Shown here one piece after another: positions 63,861 to 64,000 of a stretch of DNA of 64,000 nt; the first letter of the stretch is position 1, and every line of letters begins with the position of its first letter. The position numbers were made by a program, and so were the translations under genes. The notes beneath the pieces were generated by a model that searched no databases, was not told where the DNA came from, and was given only the letters and a program-made list of their open reading frames with translations. The stretch comes from Komarekiella delphini-convector SJRDD-AB1. GTDB lineage: Bacteria; Cyanobacteriota; Cyanobacteriia; Cyanobacteriales; Nostocaceae. The stretch covers positions 16,935 to 80,934 of the forward strand of contig NZ_VJXY01000036.1 of the NCBI RefSeq assembly GCF_014831675.1. Direction: 5' to 3'.

Positions 63861-64000
63861 GTCAAGGGTCAATAGTGCTGAGTCCTGAGTCCTGAGTAAT
63901 GAGTCAAGAATCAGTATTTATTCTCCCCCTGCCCCTCCGCTCCCCCTGCCCCTCCGCTCCCCCTGCCCCTCCGCTCCCCTGCCCCTCCGCTCCCCCTGCC
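63861..64000. repeat. Second copy of the composite STRR block, running off the window
   Basis: GTCAAGGGTCAATAGTGCTG, TGAGTCC heptads, GAGTCAAGAATCAGTAT and then CCCCTGCCCCTCCGCTCCCC units follow the same order as at 36191-36355. It continues past base 64000. Confidence 0.8.

Overview
The window looks like chromosomal DNA of a filamentous, heterocyst-type cyanobacterium of the Nostoc group. The evidence is many HIP1 octamers (GCGATCGC), heptad STRR repeats such as CCCCAGT, a photosystem I psaX gene, and several cyanobacterial families (Hstk-type Ser/Thr plus His kinase, CYP110-like P450, ABC1 kinase, TIGR03792). Three tandem reverse-strand genes fit the family I remember as 'Npun_R2821/Npun_R2823', so Nostoc punctiforme or a close relative is plausible. 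That is recall, not proof. I saw no rRNA, tRNA, CRISPR array, prophage or intact IS element.

Region 1 (1-9677, plus strand) is a Wzx/Wzy-type exopolysaccharide locus: two GT4 glycosyltransferases, a Wzc-like chain-length/BY-kinase, an O-antigen ligase/polymerase, another GT4, a GT2 and a flippase. Region 2 (10183-14152) holds an ABC1 kinase, a small membrane protein, a folded repeat and a type II NADH dehydrogenase. Region 3 (14270-25005, minus strand) is a second glycan cluster: three paralogous GT-A proteins, a GT10-like enzyme, three GT4s, a GT8-like enzyme and an ABC exporter with an unusual histidine-kinase-like tail.

Region 4 (25391-41413) is mixed housekeeping and accessory DNA: gloB, rplI, dnaB (no intein), an FKBP isomerase, a phasin-like protein, an HNMT-like methyltransferase, cyanase, an orphan N4-cytosine-type DNA methyltransferase, two small regulators, an SGNH hydrolase, larE, a hybrid histidine kinase, a LivH permease, psaX, lipA and a response regulator. 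Region 5 (41923-53822) has a giant Hstk kinase, a UbiA-family/P450 pair that may make a terpenoid, and two unassigned proteins. Region 6 (54555-64000) has a divergent SucC/SucD-like pair split by repeats and lacking catalytic residues, a methyltransferase, a heme-oxygenase-like iron enzyme, a PBP2/FtsL-like division pair, a small lipoprotein and a small exported protein.

The main cross-cutting theme is short repeats acting on genes. They sit on or just after many stop codons, fill inter-domain linkers, and in two proteins appear as in-frame insertions. The most unusual protein-level signals are the catalytically altered SucCD-like pair, the UbiA-like enzyme with an NxxxGxxxD motif next to a P450, the ABC exporter/HisKA fusion and the HNMT-like methyltransferase.
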